Positions 10,863 to 19,548 of a stretch of DNA of 64,000 nt are shown piece by piece. The notes under the pieces are model-generated. The model searched no databases and had not been told where the DNA came from. It was given only the letters and a program-made list of their open reading frames with translations. The stretch covers positions 310,001 through 374,000 of the forward strand of contig NZ_JAMBEP010000001.1 in assembly GCF_023374055.1 (NCBI RefSeq), given 5' to 3'. Positions within the stretch are counted from its first letter, which is position 1, and the number at the start of each line of letters is the position of its first letter. A program made the position numbers and the translations under genes. Origin of the DNA: Luteimonas galliterrae (GTDB taxonomy: Bacteria > Pseudomonadota > Gammaproteobacteria > Xanthomonadales > Xanthomonadaceae).

Positions 10863-10968
10863 GGGATTCGTGATTCGCGATTCGGGATTCGCAAGCGCGC
10901 TGCGCCGCTTCTGCGGGCGTTTCGGCGATGCCGGATTTTTCGAATCCCTAATCCCTAATCCCCGATCC
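10863..10968. repeat. Direct/inverted GGGATTCG repeat tract
   Basis: Several GGGATTCG or GATTCGCGATTCGG units are followed by the complement (CGAATCCCTAATCCC twice), giving an imperfect hairpin that fills the accD-glmM gap and ends 11 bases before glmM. Confidence 0.75.
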
Positions 10969-10979
10969 CGGACCCACCC

Positions 10980-12326
10980 ATGAGCCGCAAGCATTTCGGC
11001 ACCGACGGCATCCGCGGCCGCGTCGGCGAAGGCGCGATCTCGGCCGATTTCGTGCTGCGCCTGGGCAATGCCTACGGCCATGCGCTGAAGAAGAACGCCT
11101 GGCGCAACCCGCAGGTGATCATCGGCAAGGACACGCGGATCTCCAATTACATGTTCGAGGCGGCGCTGGAAGCCGGCCTGGTCGCGGCCGGCGTCGACGT
11201 GCAACTGATGGGGCCGATGCCGACGCCGGCGGTGGCGCACCTCACCCGTTCCTTGCGTGCCGATGGCGGCATCGTCATCTCCGCTTCGCACAATCCGCAT
11301 TACGACAACGGCATCAAGTTCTTCTCGGCGGATGGCGAGAAGCTGGACGACGCCACCGAGCTGGCGATCGAGGCCGCGCTGGAGCAGCCGTTCCGCACCG
11401 TCGTCTCCGAGGGCCTGGGCCGTGCGGTGCGCACCCGCGACGCCATCGGCCGTTATCTGGAGCACTGCAAGAACTCGGTGCCGAAAGGTTTCGACCTGAG
11501 CGGCATGCGCATCGTGGTGGACTGCGCCCACGGCGCCACCTACCAGATCGGTCCGCTGGTGCTGCGCGAGCTCGGCGCGCGCGTCGATGCCATCGGCGTC
11601 GATCCGAACGGGCTCAACATCAACGACGGCGTCGGCTCGACCCATCCGGAAGCGCTGGCTGCCCGCGTATTGGCGACCGGCGCGGACCTCGGCATCGCCT
11701 TCGACGGCGACGGCGACCGCGTGCTGTTCGTCGACGGCGACGGCGCGGTGCGCGACGGCGACGACTTGTTGTACGTGCTCGCCAACGATTGGCGCGACAG
11801 CGGACGCCTGCAAGGCCCCGTCGTCGGCACATTGATGACCAATTACGGCTTCGAGCGCGCGCTGGCCGAGCGTGGCATCGGCTTCCTGCGCGCCAAGGTC
11901 GGCGACCGCTACGTGCACCAGGCGATGGTCGAGCACGGCAGCGTGCTCGGCGGCGAGGCTTCCGGGCATTTGCTGTGCCTGGACCGCGCCAGCACCGGCG
12001 ACGGCATCGTCAGCGCGCTGCAGGTGCTGGAAGTGTTGCACCGGCGCGGCGTTTCGCTGCAGGACGCGCTGAAGGGCTTGAGCAAAGTGCCGCAGAAAAC
12101 AGTCAACGTTCGCTACGGCAACGGCGCGAAACCGGCGGAAGCCGACAGCGTCAAAGCCGCGCTGGCCGAGGCGCAGGCGGCGGTGCAGGGGCACGGCCGC
12201 GCCTTCCTGCGTCCGTCCGGCACGGAACCTGTGGTCCGGGTGACGGTCGAAGCCGATGACGATGCGTTGATGCAGCAGACTCTGGACAAGTTGGCGGGTG
12301 CGGTAGAGGCCGCAGCGAAGCACTGA
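10980..12326 (+). CDS. glmM: Phosphoglucosamine mutase
   Basis: Converts glucosamine-6-phosphate to glucosamine-1-phosphate for UDP-GlcNAc (peptidoglycan and LPS). The product is 448 residues. The N-terminus [13 protein letters not shown], the phosphoserine loop [16 protein letters not shown], the metal loop [13 protein letters not shown], the sugar loop GGEASGH and the phosphate-binding [13 protein letters not shown] are all intact. A palindromic repeat follows. Confidence 0.97.
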   Translation: MSRKHFGTDGIRGRVGEGAISADFVLRLGNAYGHALKKNAWRNPQVIIGKDTRISNYMFEAALEAGLVAAGVDVQLMGPMPTPAVAHLTRSLRADGGIVISASHNPHYDNGIKFFSADGEKLDDATELAIEAALEQPFRTVVSEGLGRAVRTRDAIGRYLEHCKNSVPKGFDLSGMRIVVDCAHGATYQIGPLVLRELGARVDAIGVDPNGLNINDGVGSTHPEALAARVLATGADLGIAFDGDGDRVLFVDGDGAVRDGDDLLYVLANDWRDSGRLQGPVVGTLMTNYGFERALAERGIGFLRAKVGDRYVHQAMVEHGSVLGGEASGHLLCLDRASTGDGIVSALQVLEVLHRRGVSLQDALKGLSKVPQKTVNVRYGNGAKPAEADSVKAALAEAQAAVQGHGRAFLRPSGTEPVVRVTVEADDDALMQQTLDKLAGAVEAAAKH

Positions 12327-12339
12327 GGCCCCTGCTTTT

Positions 12340-12387
12340 CCCTCTCCCTTTATGGGAGAGGGACAGGCCGAAGGCCAGGGCGAGGGT
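12340..12387. repeat. Family F palindrome (CCCTCTCCC / GGGAGAGGG)
   Basis: CCCTCTCCC and GGGAGAGGG arms are followed by a GGCCGAAGGCC stem and GCGAGGGT. It lies just after glmM. Relatives are at 33343, 50092, 52835 and inside icmF at 54480. Confidence 0.8.
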
Positions 12388-12453
12388 CCGGCTGTTCGCG
12401 CGAGAGTACGGCAACATCGGATAGGCAATACCGGTACACGGAAGAAAGCGTAA

Positions 12454-12486
12454 GTCACTGGATTCCTGCCTTCGCGGGAATGACGG
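12454..12486. repeat. Family G short repeat (CCTTCGCGGGAATGACGG)
   Basis: GTCACTGGATTCCTGCC followed by TTCGCGGGAATGACGG. A near-identical copy is at 50174-50206. This is a widespread proteobacterial intergenic repeat; TTCCTGCCTTCGCGGGAA forms an imperfect hairpin. Confidence 0.75.
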
Positions 12487-12514
12487 CTAAAAAGAAACGG
12501 CGAAGAGCATCGCA

Positions 12515-13453
12515 ATGACCTCCAGAATTCCTACCCTCGACATCCGCCGCTACGACACGGATCGCGACGCCTTCGTCGCCGAACTCGGCGCCGCCTACCG
12601 CGAATGGGGTTTCGCCGGCATCAGCGGCCACGGCATCCCGCAATCGCAAATCGACGCGTCCTACGATGTGTTCAAGCGTTTCTTCGCGCTGCCCGAAGAC
12701 GTGAAGAAGAAATACCACGTACCCGGCGGCGGCGGCGCGCGCGGCTACACGCCGTTCGGCGTGGAGACGGCCAAGGGCGCCAAGCACTCCGACCTCAAGG
12801 AGTTCTGGCATATCGGCCGCGAGATCCCGCGCGATTCCAAGTACGCCGACGTGATGCCGCCGAACCTGTGGCCCGAAGAGATCCCGGAATTCAAGGAAGT
12901 CGGTTACGGGCTGTACCGCACGCTGGACCAGCTCGGCTCGCGCGTCCTTTCCGCGCTCGCTTTGCATATCGGCCTTCCCGAAGATTACTTCGTCGACAAG
13001 ACGAACTTCGGGAACTCGATCCTGCGCCCAATCCACTATCCGCCGATCACCGCCGACGACATCCCCAACGAGCGCGCCGGCGCGCACGAGGACATCAACC
13101 TGATCACGCTGCTGGTGGGCGCCAGCGCGGCCGGGCTGGAGGTGAAGTCGCGCAAGGGCGAGTGGGTGCCGTTCACGGCCGAGGCCGACACCATCGTGGT
13201 GAACATCGGCGACATGCTGCAGCGCCTGACCAACCACGTGTATCCGTCGACCACCCACCGCGTGGTCAATCCGCCGGGCGAAGAGGCGCGCAAGCCGCGC
13301 TATTCCACGCCGTTCTTCCTGCACCCGAATCCGGATTTCCTGATCGACGTATTGCCGTCGACGGTCACGACCGACAGTCCCAGCCGTTATCCCGAACCGA
13401 TCACCGCGCAGGGCTATCTCGAAGAGAGGCTGAAAGAGATCAAACTCAAGTAG
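12515..13453 (+). CDS. Isopenicillin N synthase-like Fe(II) oxygenase
   Basis: 312 residues, soluble. The N-terminal DIOX_N-type region includes YREWGFAGISGHGI, and the core is a double-stranded beta-helix. Metal ligands are visible: His and Asp in GAHEDINLIT and the distal His in STTHRVVNP. The Arg/Ser pair RYSTPFFLHP would bind 2-oxoglutarate. This is the general IPNS/flavonol-synthase superfamily that occurs widely in proteobacteria; most members have no known substrate, so I do not claim beta-lactam synthesis. It is a single gene flanked by repeats on both sides. Confidence 0.88.
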   Translation: MTSRIPTLDIRRYDTDRDAFVAELGAAYREWGFAGISGHGIPQSQIDASYDVFKRFFALPEDVKKKYHVPGGGGARGYTPFGVETAKGAKHSDLKEFWHIGREIPRDSKYADVMPPNLWPEEIPEFKEVGYGLYRTLDQLGSRVLSALALHIGLPEDYFVDKTNFGNSILRPIHYPPITADDIPNERAGAHEDINLITLLVGASAAGLEVKSRKGEWVPFTAEADTIVVNIGDMLQRLTNHVYPSTTHRVVNPPGEEARKPRYSTPFFLHPNPDFLIDVLPSTVTTDSPSRYPEPITAQGYLEERLKEIKLK

Positions 13454-13464
13454 CCGCTTTTTTC

Positions 13465-13546
13465 GTAGAGTCGAGCTTGCTCGACTGCTCTTGCTGTCGA
13501 CTGCTGGGCGCGGAAAGCAAAAGCAGTCGAGCAAGCTCGACTCTAC
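13465..13546. repeat. Family C inverted repeat (GTAGAGTCGAGCTTGCTCGAC)
   Basis: Arms GTAGAGTCGAGCTTGCTCG and the complement ending CGAGCTCGACTCTAC-like sequence; each arm is itself palindromic around GCTTGC/GCAAGC. The layout (stem, ~30-base centre, stem) parallels family B but the sequence differs. It can form a strong hairpin between two convergent-spaced coding regions. Confidence 0.85.
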
Positions 13547-13574
13547 AAAAGCGGCTTCGCTAGGAGGAGAGGGC

Positions 13575-14183
13575 ATGATGGGCAAGGTGACGGTATTGTC
13601 CCTGCTGCTGGCCGCATTCGCGGCCAGTGCGGCCGAAAGAGGCGGCGGGCCGGCTTATCCCTTGCTCGACGGCGAGTGCGGCGAATATCCGGCGCTGGCG
13701 CAATCCAAGCACCCGGTCGCCGACGATGTCGTTCTTTACGTTTTCCAGGATCGCGACTACGTGTGGCTCTGCTACACGCTGCCGGCAAACAGTTTCGGCA
13801 TGGCCGACCTGACAGTCGCCGCGCCGGCCCTGAAAAAACCGCTCAATCTGCATGTGTCCGCGCAACTGGGCGAATGGCCGGCGGACGAGCCGAATGCCGC
13901 GCCCGCCGGTCCCGACAGCCCGCGATGGTGGAACCACCGCGGTTGGTCCGGGACCACAGTGCCTTTCAACGGCGCCAAGGCAACGCTGGACGAAACCGGA
14001 AAACCCGAAGTCGATTACAACTTCCGCATGACTCGCGCTCGAGAGCTCCAGTTGTCCAAGCAACGCTTCGGTCGCGGGCAGTGGCGTTGGCACATCGACA
14101 TCCGCAACGTCGCGGACGAGAAGGGCGGGCAGATGTCGTTGCGTTTTCCGAAAGAAGGCGAGCAAACCCTGCGCGCCGAGTAG
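13575..14183 (+). CDS. Secreted protein of unknown function
   Basis: 202 residues with a clear signal peptide (MMGKVTVLSLLLAAFAASA, cleavage near residue 20). The mature part starts with LLDGECGEYPALAQS and continues with DVVLYVFQDRDYVWLCYTLP, an alternating beta pattern that recalls the start of CBM9-like/DOMON beta-sandwich domains (inference). No catalytic motif is seen. The ATG at 13575 has an AGGAGGAGA Shine-Dalgarno 7 bases upstream; ATG 13578 is equally possible. The convergent gene ends 9 bases downstream. Confidence 0.7.
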   Translation: MMGKVTVLSLLLAAFAASAAERGGGPAYPLLDGECGEYPALAQSKHPVADDVVLYVFQDRDYVWLCYTLPANSFGMADLTVAAPALKKPLNLHVSAQLGEWPADEPNAAPAGPDSPRWWNHRGWSGTTVPFNGAKATLDETGKPEVDYNFRMTRARELQLSKQRFGRGQWRWHIDIRNVADEKGGQMSLRFPKEGEQTLRAE

Positions 14184-14192
14184 CCGCCCGGA

Positions 14193-14873
14193 CTACGCCA
14201 TCCAGAAGAACACCGCAGCCATCCGCTTGTCCTCGAGCGTCGTGCCCCAATAGCCGGTCGCGCTGTGGATCATGTTCGCGCGGTACAGCAACAGGCGGTT
14301 GTAGCGGTACGGCACCTTCACGTCGACGACGAACGAATCCGGCGCGACGAAGCGCGTCCCTAAGGCTGCGGCCAAGTTGGCGTGCGGCGGCATCACGGTG
14401 TTTCCGCCCAATTGTCCGCCGGGAAGGCGTTGCCGATAGAAGCCTGTGCCGCAGGCTTCCGGCGCGGTCGGGTTGAGGTAGAGCACCGCCGCGTAACGAC
14501 ACAGCGTGCGCGAATCGGTATGCGGTCGCGGCTCGGATTCGTCGATGCCGACCACCTGGATGCAGTTGTGATTCAGATGGGTGCCGTCGGCTGCGGTTTC
14601 CACCCAGAGTTTCTTGGCGCCGGTCACTTGCTTCACCCAGGTTTCTATTGGCGCCAGCTCCTGCTCTTCCAATCCCGGAATCGTGCGCAGCCCGGGCCAG
14701 CTCTCCGGCTTGTACGGATAGCCTTCTATCCAATCGGTCTTGGCCAGGCAGCGTGCGCGGATCGCATCGGCACCGGCGACGGCATCGTCCAGCAGCCAAT
14801 AGTCGCGGCCCAGCGTGGGTTTGCGGTACGGCAATATCGGCAGACGAGGCGGCGAAGGCTGATTCGGGCGCAT
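14193..14873 (-). CDS. DUF6445-like 2OG-Fe(II) dioxygenase
   Basis: 226 residues from the ATG at 14873. The His-x-Asp motif in RPHTDSRTLCRYAAVLYLN, the conserved GTGFYRQRLPGG, and the distal His in YRANMIHSATGYWG with a following Arg make a double-stranded beta-helix hydroxylase. The overall pattern matches my recollection of DUF6445 proteins found in xanthomonads. Substrate unknown. It is convergent with the secreted protein and lies downstream of the SDR gene on the same strand (32-base gap), so a three-gene operon 16581 to 14193 is plausible. Confidence 0.75.
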   Translation of the reverse strand: MRPNQPSPPRLPILPYRKPTLGRDYWLLDDAVAGADAIRARCLAKTDWIEGYPYKPESWPGLRTIPGLEEQELAPIETWVKQVTGAKKLWVETAADGTHLNHNCIQVVGIDESEPRPHTDSRTLCRYAAVLYLNPTAPEACGTGFYRQRLPGGQLGGNTVMPPHANLAAALGTRFVAPDSFVVDVKVPYRYNRLLLYRANMIHSATGYWGTTLEDKRMAAVFFWMA

Positions 14874-14905
14874 AGGGCCACTATAAGCCTGCGGCGATTC
14901 CTCCA

Positions 14906-15727
14906 CTAATCCACTTTCCGGATCTTTCCGGAATTCCTGCCCATCAGCTTCAAGGCCCAACTATCGGGCAGATGCCGGATGAGGCAATACATCGTCTTGT
15001 AGAAAGCACCGGGCACTACGACGACTTGCCCGCGCTCGGCCGCGTCGATGCCGGCGCGCGCCACCGCATCGGCGTGCAGCCACATCCATTTCGGCAGTTT
15101 CGACATCATCGCGCGGGTGCCGGTGACGTCGTGGAACTCGGACCAAGTGAAGCCGGGGCACAACGCGGTGACGTGCACGCCGCGATCGGCGTTCTCCAGC
15201 GACAGCGCCTCGCTGAATTTGACGAGGTAGGCCTTGGCCGGCGCGTATAGCGTCTGTCCGTCCGCGGCCGGCACCAGCGCCGCGAACGAGGCGACATTGA
15301 TGATGCGGCCTTGGCCGTGGGCGCAGATCGACGGCAGCAGGCGCCAGGTCAGCTCGCTCGTCGCGCCGAGCATCACCTGCAGGAAATCGGCATGCGTTTT
15401 CCAGTCCTTGCTGCGATAGCGTCCTGGCACGCCGTAGCCCGCGTTGTTGACCAGGATGCGCACCGGCAGGCGCCGGCGTTCGATTTCGTCGCACAGCCGT
15501 GCCGGCGCCGTGGGATCGGCCAAATCGGCCGAAATGATTTCTATCGGCACCCGCGCGCGCAATTCGTCCGCCAATTGCGCCAGGCGGTCTTCGCGGCGCG
15601 CGGTGAGGATCAGCGGCACGCCGCGCCGCGCATATTCGCGCGCGATCTCGGCGCCGATGCCGCTGGAAGCGCCGGTGATCAGCGCATAGCCTGCAGTAGC
15701 GGGAAACGCAGTCTCCGCGCCGCTCAC
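14906..15727 (-). CDS. Short-chain dehydrogenase/reductase
   Basis: 273 residues. The cofactor motif is ITGASSGIGAEIA, the structural motif LVNNAGYG, the catalytic Ser in INVASFAAL and the YxxxK pair YAPAK. The classical SDR fold is complete; ARRE after the glycine motif suggests NADP(H). The C-terminus (FYKTMYCLIRHLPDSWALKL) resembles the DltE/YqjQ-like group. The GTG at 15727 overlaps the stop of the upstream methyltransferase (GTGA) and gives a normal length; a longer reading to 15781 would overlap that gene by 58 bases. Confidence 0.88.
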   Translation of the reverse strand: MSGAETAFPATAGYALITGASSGIGAEIAREYARRGVPLILTARREDRLAQLADELRARVPIEIISADLADPTAPARLCDEIERRRLPVRILVNNAGYGVPGRYRSKDWKTHADFLQVMLGATSELTWRLLPSICAHGQGRIINVASFAALVPAADGQTLYAPAKAYLVKFSEALSLENADRGVHVTALCPGFTWSEFHDVTGTRAMMSKLPKWMWLHADAVARAGIDAAERGQVVVVPGAFYKTMYCLIRHLPDSWALKLMGRNSGKIRKVD

Positions 15728-16581
15728 GCTTGCGCGCCCCGGAAGCGGCGCCGCGCAATGCTCTGCAGCAGAGACTTCCACAACCGTATACGCAGCCGCT
15801 GCGCGGCCGACTTGGCGCCCGGCCGCCGCGGCAACGGGGCGCGTTCGACCGGCATCGCGAGGTTGTGCGCGAGCAGCGCGGCGGCATCGGATCGCGACGG
15901 GCGGGCGAGGGCGACATACTGGAAGTCGAGCAGATCGTCTTCGCCCGCCATCAGTTCGACCGCGGCGACCGACTCGGGCCGCAGACCCATGCCGTACTCG
16001 CGCGCGGCATGTTCGATCGGCATCGTCGTCGCGTGCAGCCGGACGATCTCCAAGCCGGCGGCGGAGAGCAGTTCAGCCATGCCCTTGCGCGAAAAGAAGC
16101 GCAGATGGGTGCGGTCCAGCAGGCCGTAGTCGGCGTAATCCCAGCGGCCCTCCAGCAGCATCGCGCGCACGCTGCCGTGGGCGACGCAGGGCAGGGAGAC
16201 CGCCACCGCGCCGCCGTCGGCCAGATGCGCGACGCAGAGACGCAGCGTGGCCGCAGGATCGACCATGTGTTCGAGCACATCGCCCAGCAGCATCGCGTCG
16301 TACCGGCGCTGGGGGTGCGCGGCGAAGAAGCCCTCCGCATCGCCGTTGTGGACCTCGCTCAACACGGCTTGCGCGGCTTGCGCCGCTTCCGGGTCCGTTT
16401 CCACGCCGGTCACCCGATGGCCCTTGGCGACCAGGGTCGCGCCCAGATAGCCGCTCGAGCAGCCCACTTCGAGCAGATCCATCCGGGCCTTGCCGTTCTC
16501 GACGACCAGGTGGTGCAACAGGCTGTGCGAGTTGTGGCGGTCGTCGAGGTCGACGACGGATTCGTATTTGACGGTAGTCAT
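15724..16581 (-). CDS. Class I SAM-dependent methyltransferase
   Basis: 285 residues from the ATG at 16581. The SAM-binding motif I is LLEVGCSSGYLGATL, the acidic residue at strand 2 is in TGVETDPEA, and motif II/III is MLLGDVLEHMVDP. The second half (RFFSRKGMAELLSAAGLEIV) is typical of methyltransferases near glycan or polyketide genes. The target is not identifiable. It is translationally coupled to the SDR gene (GTGA overlap). Confidence 0.85.
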   Translation of the reverse strand: MTTVKYESVVDLDDRHNSHSLLHHLVVENGKARMDLLEVGCSSGYLGATLVAKGHRVTGVETDPEAAQAAQAVLSEVHNGDAEGFFAAHPQRRYDAMLLGDVLEHMVDPAATLRLCVAHLADGGAVAVSLPCVAHGSVRAMLLEGRWDYADYGLLDRTHLRFFSRKGMAELLSAAGLEIVRLHATTMPIEHAAREYGMGLRPESVAAVELMAGEDDLLDFQYVALARPSRSDAAALLAHNLAMPVERAPLPRRPGAKSAAQRLRIRLWKSLLQSIARRRFRGAQA

Positions 16582-16849
16582 GGGTGCCGAGCTTAACGTG
16601 CGGCCGGCCCGTAGATGAATGCGCAGTGCGCGATCCGGCCTGGCGCTTGTCGTCTTTCCGTTGTCTTCATTGACGCGGCAGGAATTGCCGCAGATGACCC
16701 GGAAGGGCAGATGGCGCCCCGTCGCAATGACGCGCGGAAGGCGGCAACCGCGGATACGGAGGGACAAGCCCGTGGCATGGGCCTTGCGTATCCACCTTCA
16801 AGGGGAATGGATCACCGCGGACGCCGGAAGCGGCGAGCGGGAGGGGAAC
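16582..16849. other. Intergenic region between divergent transcription units
   Basis: No convincing gene or repeat was seen in this stretch. It should hold the promoter of the leftward methyltransferase operon, but no clear -35/-10 pair stands out. Confidence 0.5.
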
Positions 16850-16954
16850 ATGGCCGGATCGTCTGACAAACAAAAATTTTCATTGACGCAAGTCACGCAA
16901 TGGGGGCTTCAGCTGCTGCTGGTGCTGGCCGTCGCGGCCGCCCTCTGGCGATAA
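16850..16954 (+). CDS. Small single-pass membrane protein (34 residues)
   Basis: The reading frame MAGSSDKQKFSLTQVTQWG plus a hydrophobic helix (LQLLLVLAVAAALW, residues ~20-33) is preceded by a GGGAGGGGAA Shine-Dalgarno about 5 bases from the ATG. The hydrophilic-then-transmembrane layout and the good ribosome site argue for a real small protein; nothing else supports it. It lies 111 bases upstream of tpiA on the same strand. Confidence 0.45.
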   Translation: MAGSSDKQKFSLTQVTQWGLQLLLVLAVAAALWR

Positions 16955-17065
16955 GCCTGAAATGCTGATCGGCCGCTGCCGGGTGCGTCCCGACCGTGGT
17001 CCGCGTGCGGCGCCCGAGGTGCGCCGCTATCCTATCCGTCCTTTGCATGGCTGGACGGAGTCGCG

Positions 17066-17815
17066 ATGCGACGCAAGATCGTGGCGGGGAACTGGAAGCT
17101 GCACGGCGACCGCGCGTTCGCGCGCGCTTTGATCGACGAGATCGTCGCCGCGGCCGCGCCCGGCGGCGCGGAGCGCGTGATCCTGCCGCCGCTGCCTTAT
17201 CTGTCCGAACTGATCGAGCGCTACGCCGATCACGACATCGCCTTCGGCGCCCAGGACGTCAGCGCCAACGAGAAAGGCGCCTATACCGGCGAAGTGTCCG
17301 CGGCCATGCTCAAGGAAATCGGCTGCGTCTACGGCCTGGTCGGCCATTCCGAGCGCCGCCAGTACCACGCCGAGACCAGCGAACTGGTCGCCGCCAAGTT
17401 TTTCGCCGCCCGGCGGGCGGGGCTGACCCCGATCCTGTGCGTCGGCGAAACCCTGGCCGAGCGCGAGGCCGGGCAGACTGAAGCCCGGATCCGCGAACAA
17501 TTGGCCCCCGTGCTGGCCCAGGGCGGGGCCGAGGCCTTCGACGGTGCCGTGGTGGCCTACGAGCCGGTCTGGGCGATCGGCACCGGCAAGACCGCCTCGC
17601 CCGAGCAGGCGCAGGCCGTGCATGCCCTGATTCGTGGCGAAGTCGCCGCCCGCGATGCTAAAATCGCGGGCTTGCTGCCGATCCTGTACGGGGGCAGTTG
17701 CAAGCCCGACAACGCCTCCGCGCTGTTTTCGCAGCCCGACGTCGATGGCGGGCTGGTGGGCGGCGCCTCGCTGGTTGCCCGTGATTTCCTCGCCATCGCC
17801 GCTGCGATGGCCTAA
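17066..17815 (+). CDS. tpiA: Triosephosphate isomerase
   Basis: Interconverts dihydroxyacetone phosphate and glyceraldehyde-3-phosphate. The product is 249 residues. The substrate Lys is in VAGNWKLHG, the electrophilic His in [10 protein letters not shown], the catalytic Glu in [17 protein letters not shown] (including the mobile loop) and the phosphate loop in [10 protein letters not shown]. secG follows after 19 bases; tpiA-secG is a conserved pair. Confidence 0.97.
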   Translation: MRRKIVAGNWKLHGDRAFARALIDEIVAAAAPGGAERVILPPLPYLSELIERYADHDIAFGAQDVSANEKGAYTGEVSAAMLKEIGCVYGLVGHSERRQYHAETSELVAAKFFAARRAGLTPILCVGETLAEREAGQTEARIREQLAPVLAQGGAEAFDGAVVAYEPVWAIGTGKTASPEQAQAVHALIRGEVAARDAKIAGLLPILYGGSCKPDNASALFSQPDVDGGLVGGASLVARDFLAIAAAMA

Positions 17816-17834
17816 ACGATAGCCAAGGTTCCTG

Positions 17835-18326
17835 ATGCTCCTGCTCGTCCTCAACGTGGTTTACGTGTTGCTCGCGATCGCCATGATCGCGCTGATCCTG
17901 ATGCAGCGCGGCGCGGGCGCGCAGGCCGGGTCCGGCTTCGGCGGCGGCGCTTCGGCCACCGTGTTCGGCGCCCGCGGCGCGTCCAACTTCCTGTCCAAGA
18001 GCACCAAGTGGCTGGCGATCGTGTTCTTCGCCATCAGCCTGTTCATGGCCTGGTACCACACGCGCAATACGGGCAACGTACCGGTGCAGCAGGATCTGGG
18101 CGTGATGGCGCAACAGCCCGTGCCTGCCGCAGGCGACAACGCCAAGGCGCCCAGCGCGCCGGCGTCGAATATCCCGGCAGCACCGGCGACCGCGCCCGCC
18201 GTCGTTCCGCAGGCGCCGGCAACGCAGGACGCGCAGCCGCAGCAAACCCAACCGCAGCAGCAGCCTGCGCCCGCGCAAACGCAGCCGGCATCGCAGACGC
18301 CGCCCGCCACTCCGCAAGGCGGCTGA
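17835..18326 (+). CDS. secG: SecG preprotein translocase subunit
   Basis: SecYEG translocon component. 163 residues: two transmembrane helices (~2-22 and ~55-75) joined by the conserved cytosolic loop MQRGAGAQAGSGFGGGASATVFG, then an unusually long Pro/Gln/Ala-rich C-terminal tail (~85-163). The tail makes the protein longer than E. coli SecG (110) and is low-complexity. It sits in the tpiA-secG-tRNA-Leu-nuo order common in proteobacteria. Confidence 0.93.
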   Translation: MLLLVLNVVYVLLAIAMIALILMQRGAGAQAGSGFGGGASATVFGARGASNFLSKSTKWLAIVFFAISLFMAWYHTRNTGNVPVQQDLGVMAQQPVPAAGDNAKAPSAPASNIPAAPATAPAVVPQAPATQDAQPQQTQPQQQPAPAQTQPASQTPPATPQGG

Positions 18327-18375
18327 TACCGAATACAATTAGCGGCATAGCGCCGGTGCATCGGCGCGAACGTCA

Positions 18376-18460
18376 GCCCAGGTGGCGGAATTGGTAGACG
18401 CACTACCTTGAGGTGGTAGCGGCTTAGGTCGTGGGGGTTCGAGTCCCCCCTTGGGCACCA
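18376..18460 (+). tRNA. tRNA-Leu (anticodon GAG)
   Basis: 85-base class II tRNA with encoded CCA. The acceptor 5' GCCCAGG pairs with the 3' CTTGGGC-type end; the D arm has TTGGTAGA, the anticodon loop TTGAGGT sits on a CTACC/GGTAG stem, giving GAG, a long variable arm follows, and the T arm contains GTTCGAGTCC. It sits between secG and nuoA as in many proteobacteria. A TACAAT at 18334-18339 could be its -10 but no good -35 is seen. Confidence 0.95.
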
Positions 18461-18595
18461 TAACTGCGCTCCCCCGCGCGCCGAAACGCACCGCCAGGTG
18501 CGGATCCCACGCAGGAGGGCAACGCGATGCCGGGCGCGAGCCCGGCATCGAGCAACGGCCGCGGCGACGCGGCTAGTAGCCGAGAGAGATAGCGA

Positions 18596-18952
18596 GTGCT
18601 GGCCGAATATTTGCCGACCCTGCTGTTTTTGATCGTGGCGACCGGTATCGGCGTCGCTCTTCTTATCGTCGGCAACCTGCTCGGGCCCAAGCGCCCGACC
18701 GCCGACAAGCTGTCGGCTTACGAATGCGGCTTCCCCGCCTTCGAAGACGCGCGCATGCAGTTCGACGTGCGTTACTACCTGATCGCGATCCAGTTCATCA
18801 TCTTCGATCTGGAAATCATCTTCATCGTGCCGTGGACTCAGGTGTTCCACGACCTCGGCGCGCGCGGACTGGTCACGATGGGCCTGTTCGTCGGCATGTT
18901 GTTCCTGGGTTTCGTCTACGTCTGGAAGAAGGGCGCGCTGGAATGGGAGTGA
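18596..18952 (+). CDS. nuoA: NADH-quinone oxidoreductase subunit A
   Basis: Membrane subunit of complex I at the interface with the peripheral arm. 118 residues, three transmembrane helices (~6-28, ~62-82, ~90-110). The conserved loop [10 protein letters not shown] and [18 protein letters not shown] are diagnostic. GTG start. It is the first gene of a 14-gene operon and overlaps nuoB by 10 bases. Confidence 0.96.
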   Translation: MLAEYLPTLLFLIVATGIGVALLIVGNLLGPKRPTADKLSAYECGFPAFEDARMQFDVRYYLIAIQFIIFDLEIIFIVPWTQVFHDLGARGLVTMGLFVGMLFLGFVYVWKKGALEWE

Positions 18953-19548
18953 TCCAAACCGTCTCGAATCTGATGCACAACCCGCTGCCGGAAGGGCGGC
19001 TGGACGACATCCTGCGCCCCGAAGGCGACAACCCGCTGCTCGAACAAGGTTTCGTCACCACCAGCTTCGATGCGCTGTGGAATTGGGCGCGGACCGGCTC
19101 GATGTGGCCGCTGACCTTCGGCCTGGCCTGCTGCGGCGTGGAAATGATGCATGCGGCGGCTTCGCGACTCGATCTCGATCGTTACGGCGTGGTGTTCCGC
19201 CCGTCGCCGCGCCAGGCCGACGTGATGATCGTGGCCGGCACCCTGGTCAACAAGATGGCGCCGGCGCTGCGCAAGGTTTACGACCAGATGCCCGACCCGA
19301 AATGGGTGATCTCGATGGGCAGCTGCGCCAACGGCGGCGGTTACTACCACTACAGCTATGCCGTGGTGCGCGGCTGCGACCGCATCGTGCCGGTCGACAT
19401 CTACGTGCCCGGTTGCCCGCCGGCGCCCGAAGCGCTCATCTACGGCATCCTGCAGTTGCAGAAGAAGATCCGCCGCACCCAGGGCAATCCATTCTCTGCC
19501 CGTTCCATCGCCGATCGCGAAGCCGCCGAAAAGGGTCCGCTGGCATGA
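18943..19548 (+). CDS. nuoB: NADH-quinone oxidoreductase subunit B
   Basis: Carries the terminal [4Fe-4S] cluster N2 that reduces ubiquinone. 201 residues. The cluster cysteines are visible: the adjacent pair in GLACCGVEM, one in GSCANGGG and one in [10 protein letters not shown]. Overlaps nuoA by 10 bases and nuoC by 4. Confidence 0.97.
   Translation: MGVIQTVSNLMHNPLPEGRLDDILRPEGDNPLLEQGFVTTSFDALWNWARTGSMWPLTFGLACCGVEMMHAAASRLDLDRYGVVFRPSPRQADVMIVAGTLVNKMAPALRKVYDQMPDPKWVISMGSCANGGGYYHYSYAVVRGCDRIVPVDIYVPGCPPAPEALIYGILQLQKKIRRTQGNPFSARSIADREAAEKGPLA

Noticed and set aside
12515-13453. Beta-lactam biosynthesis gene (true isopenicillin N synthase)
   Set aside because: No ACV synthetase or other beta-lactam genes are nearby, and the family is broad in proteobacteria.
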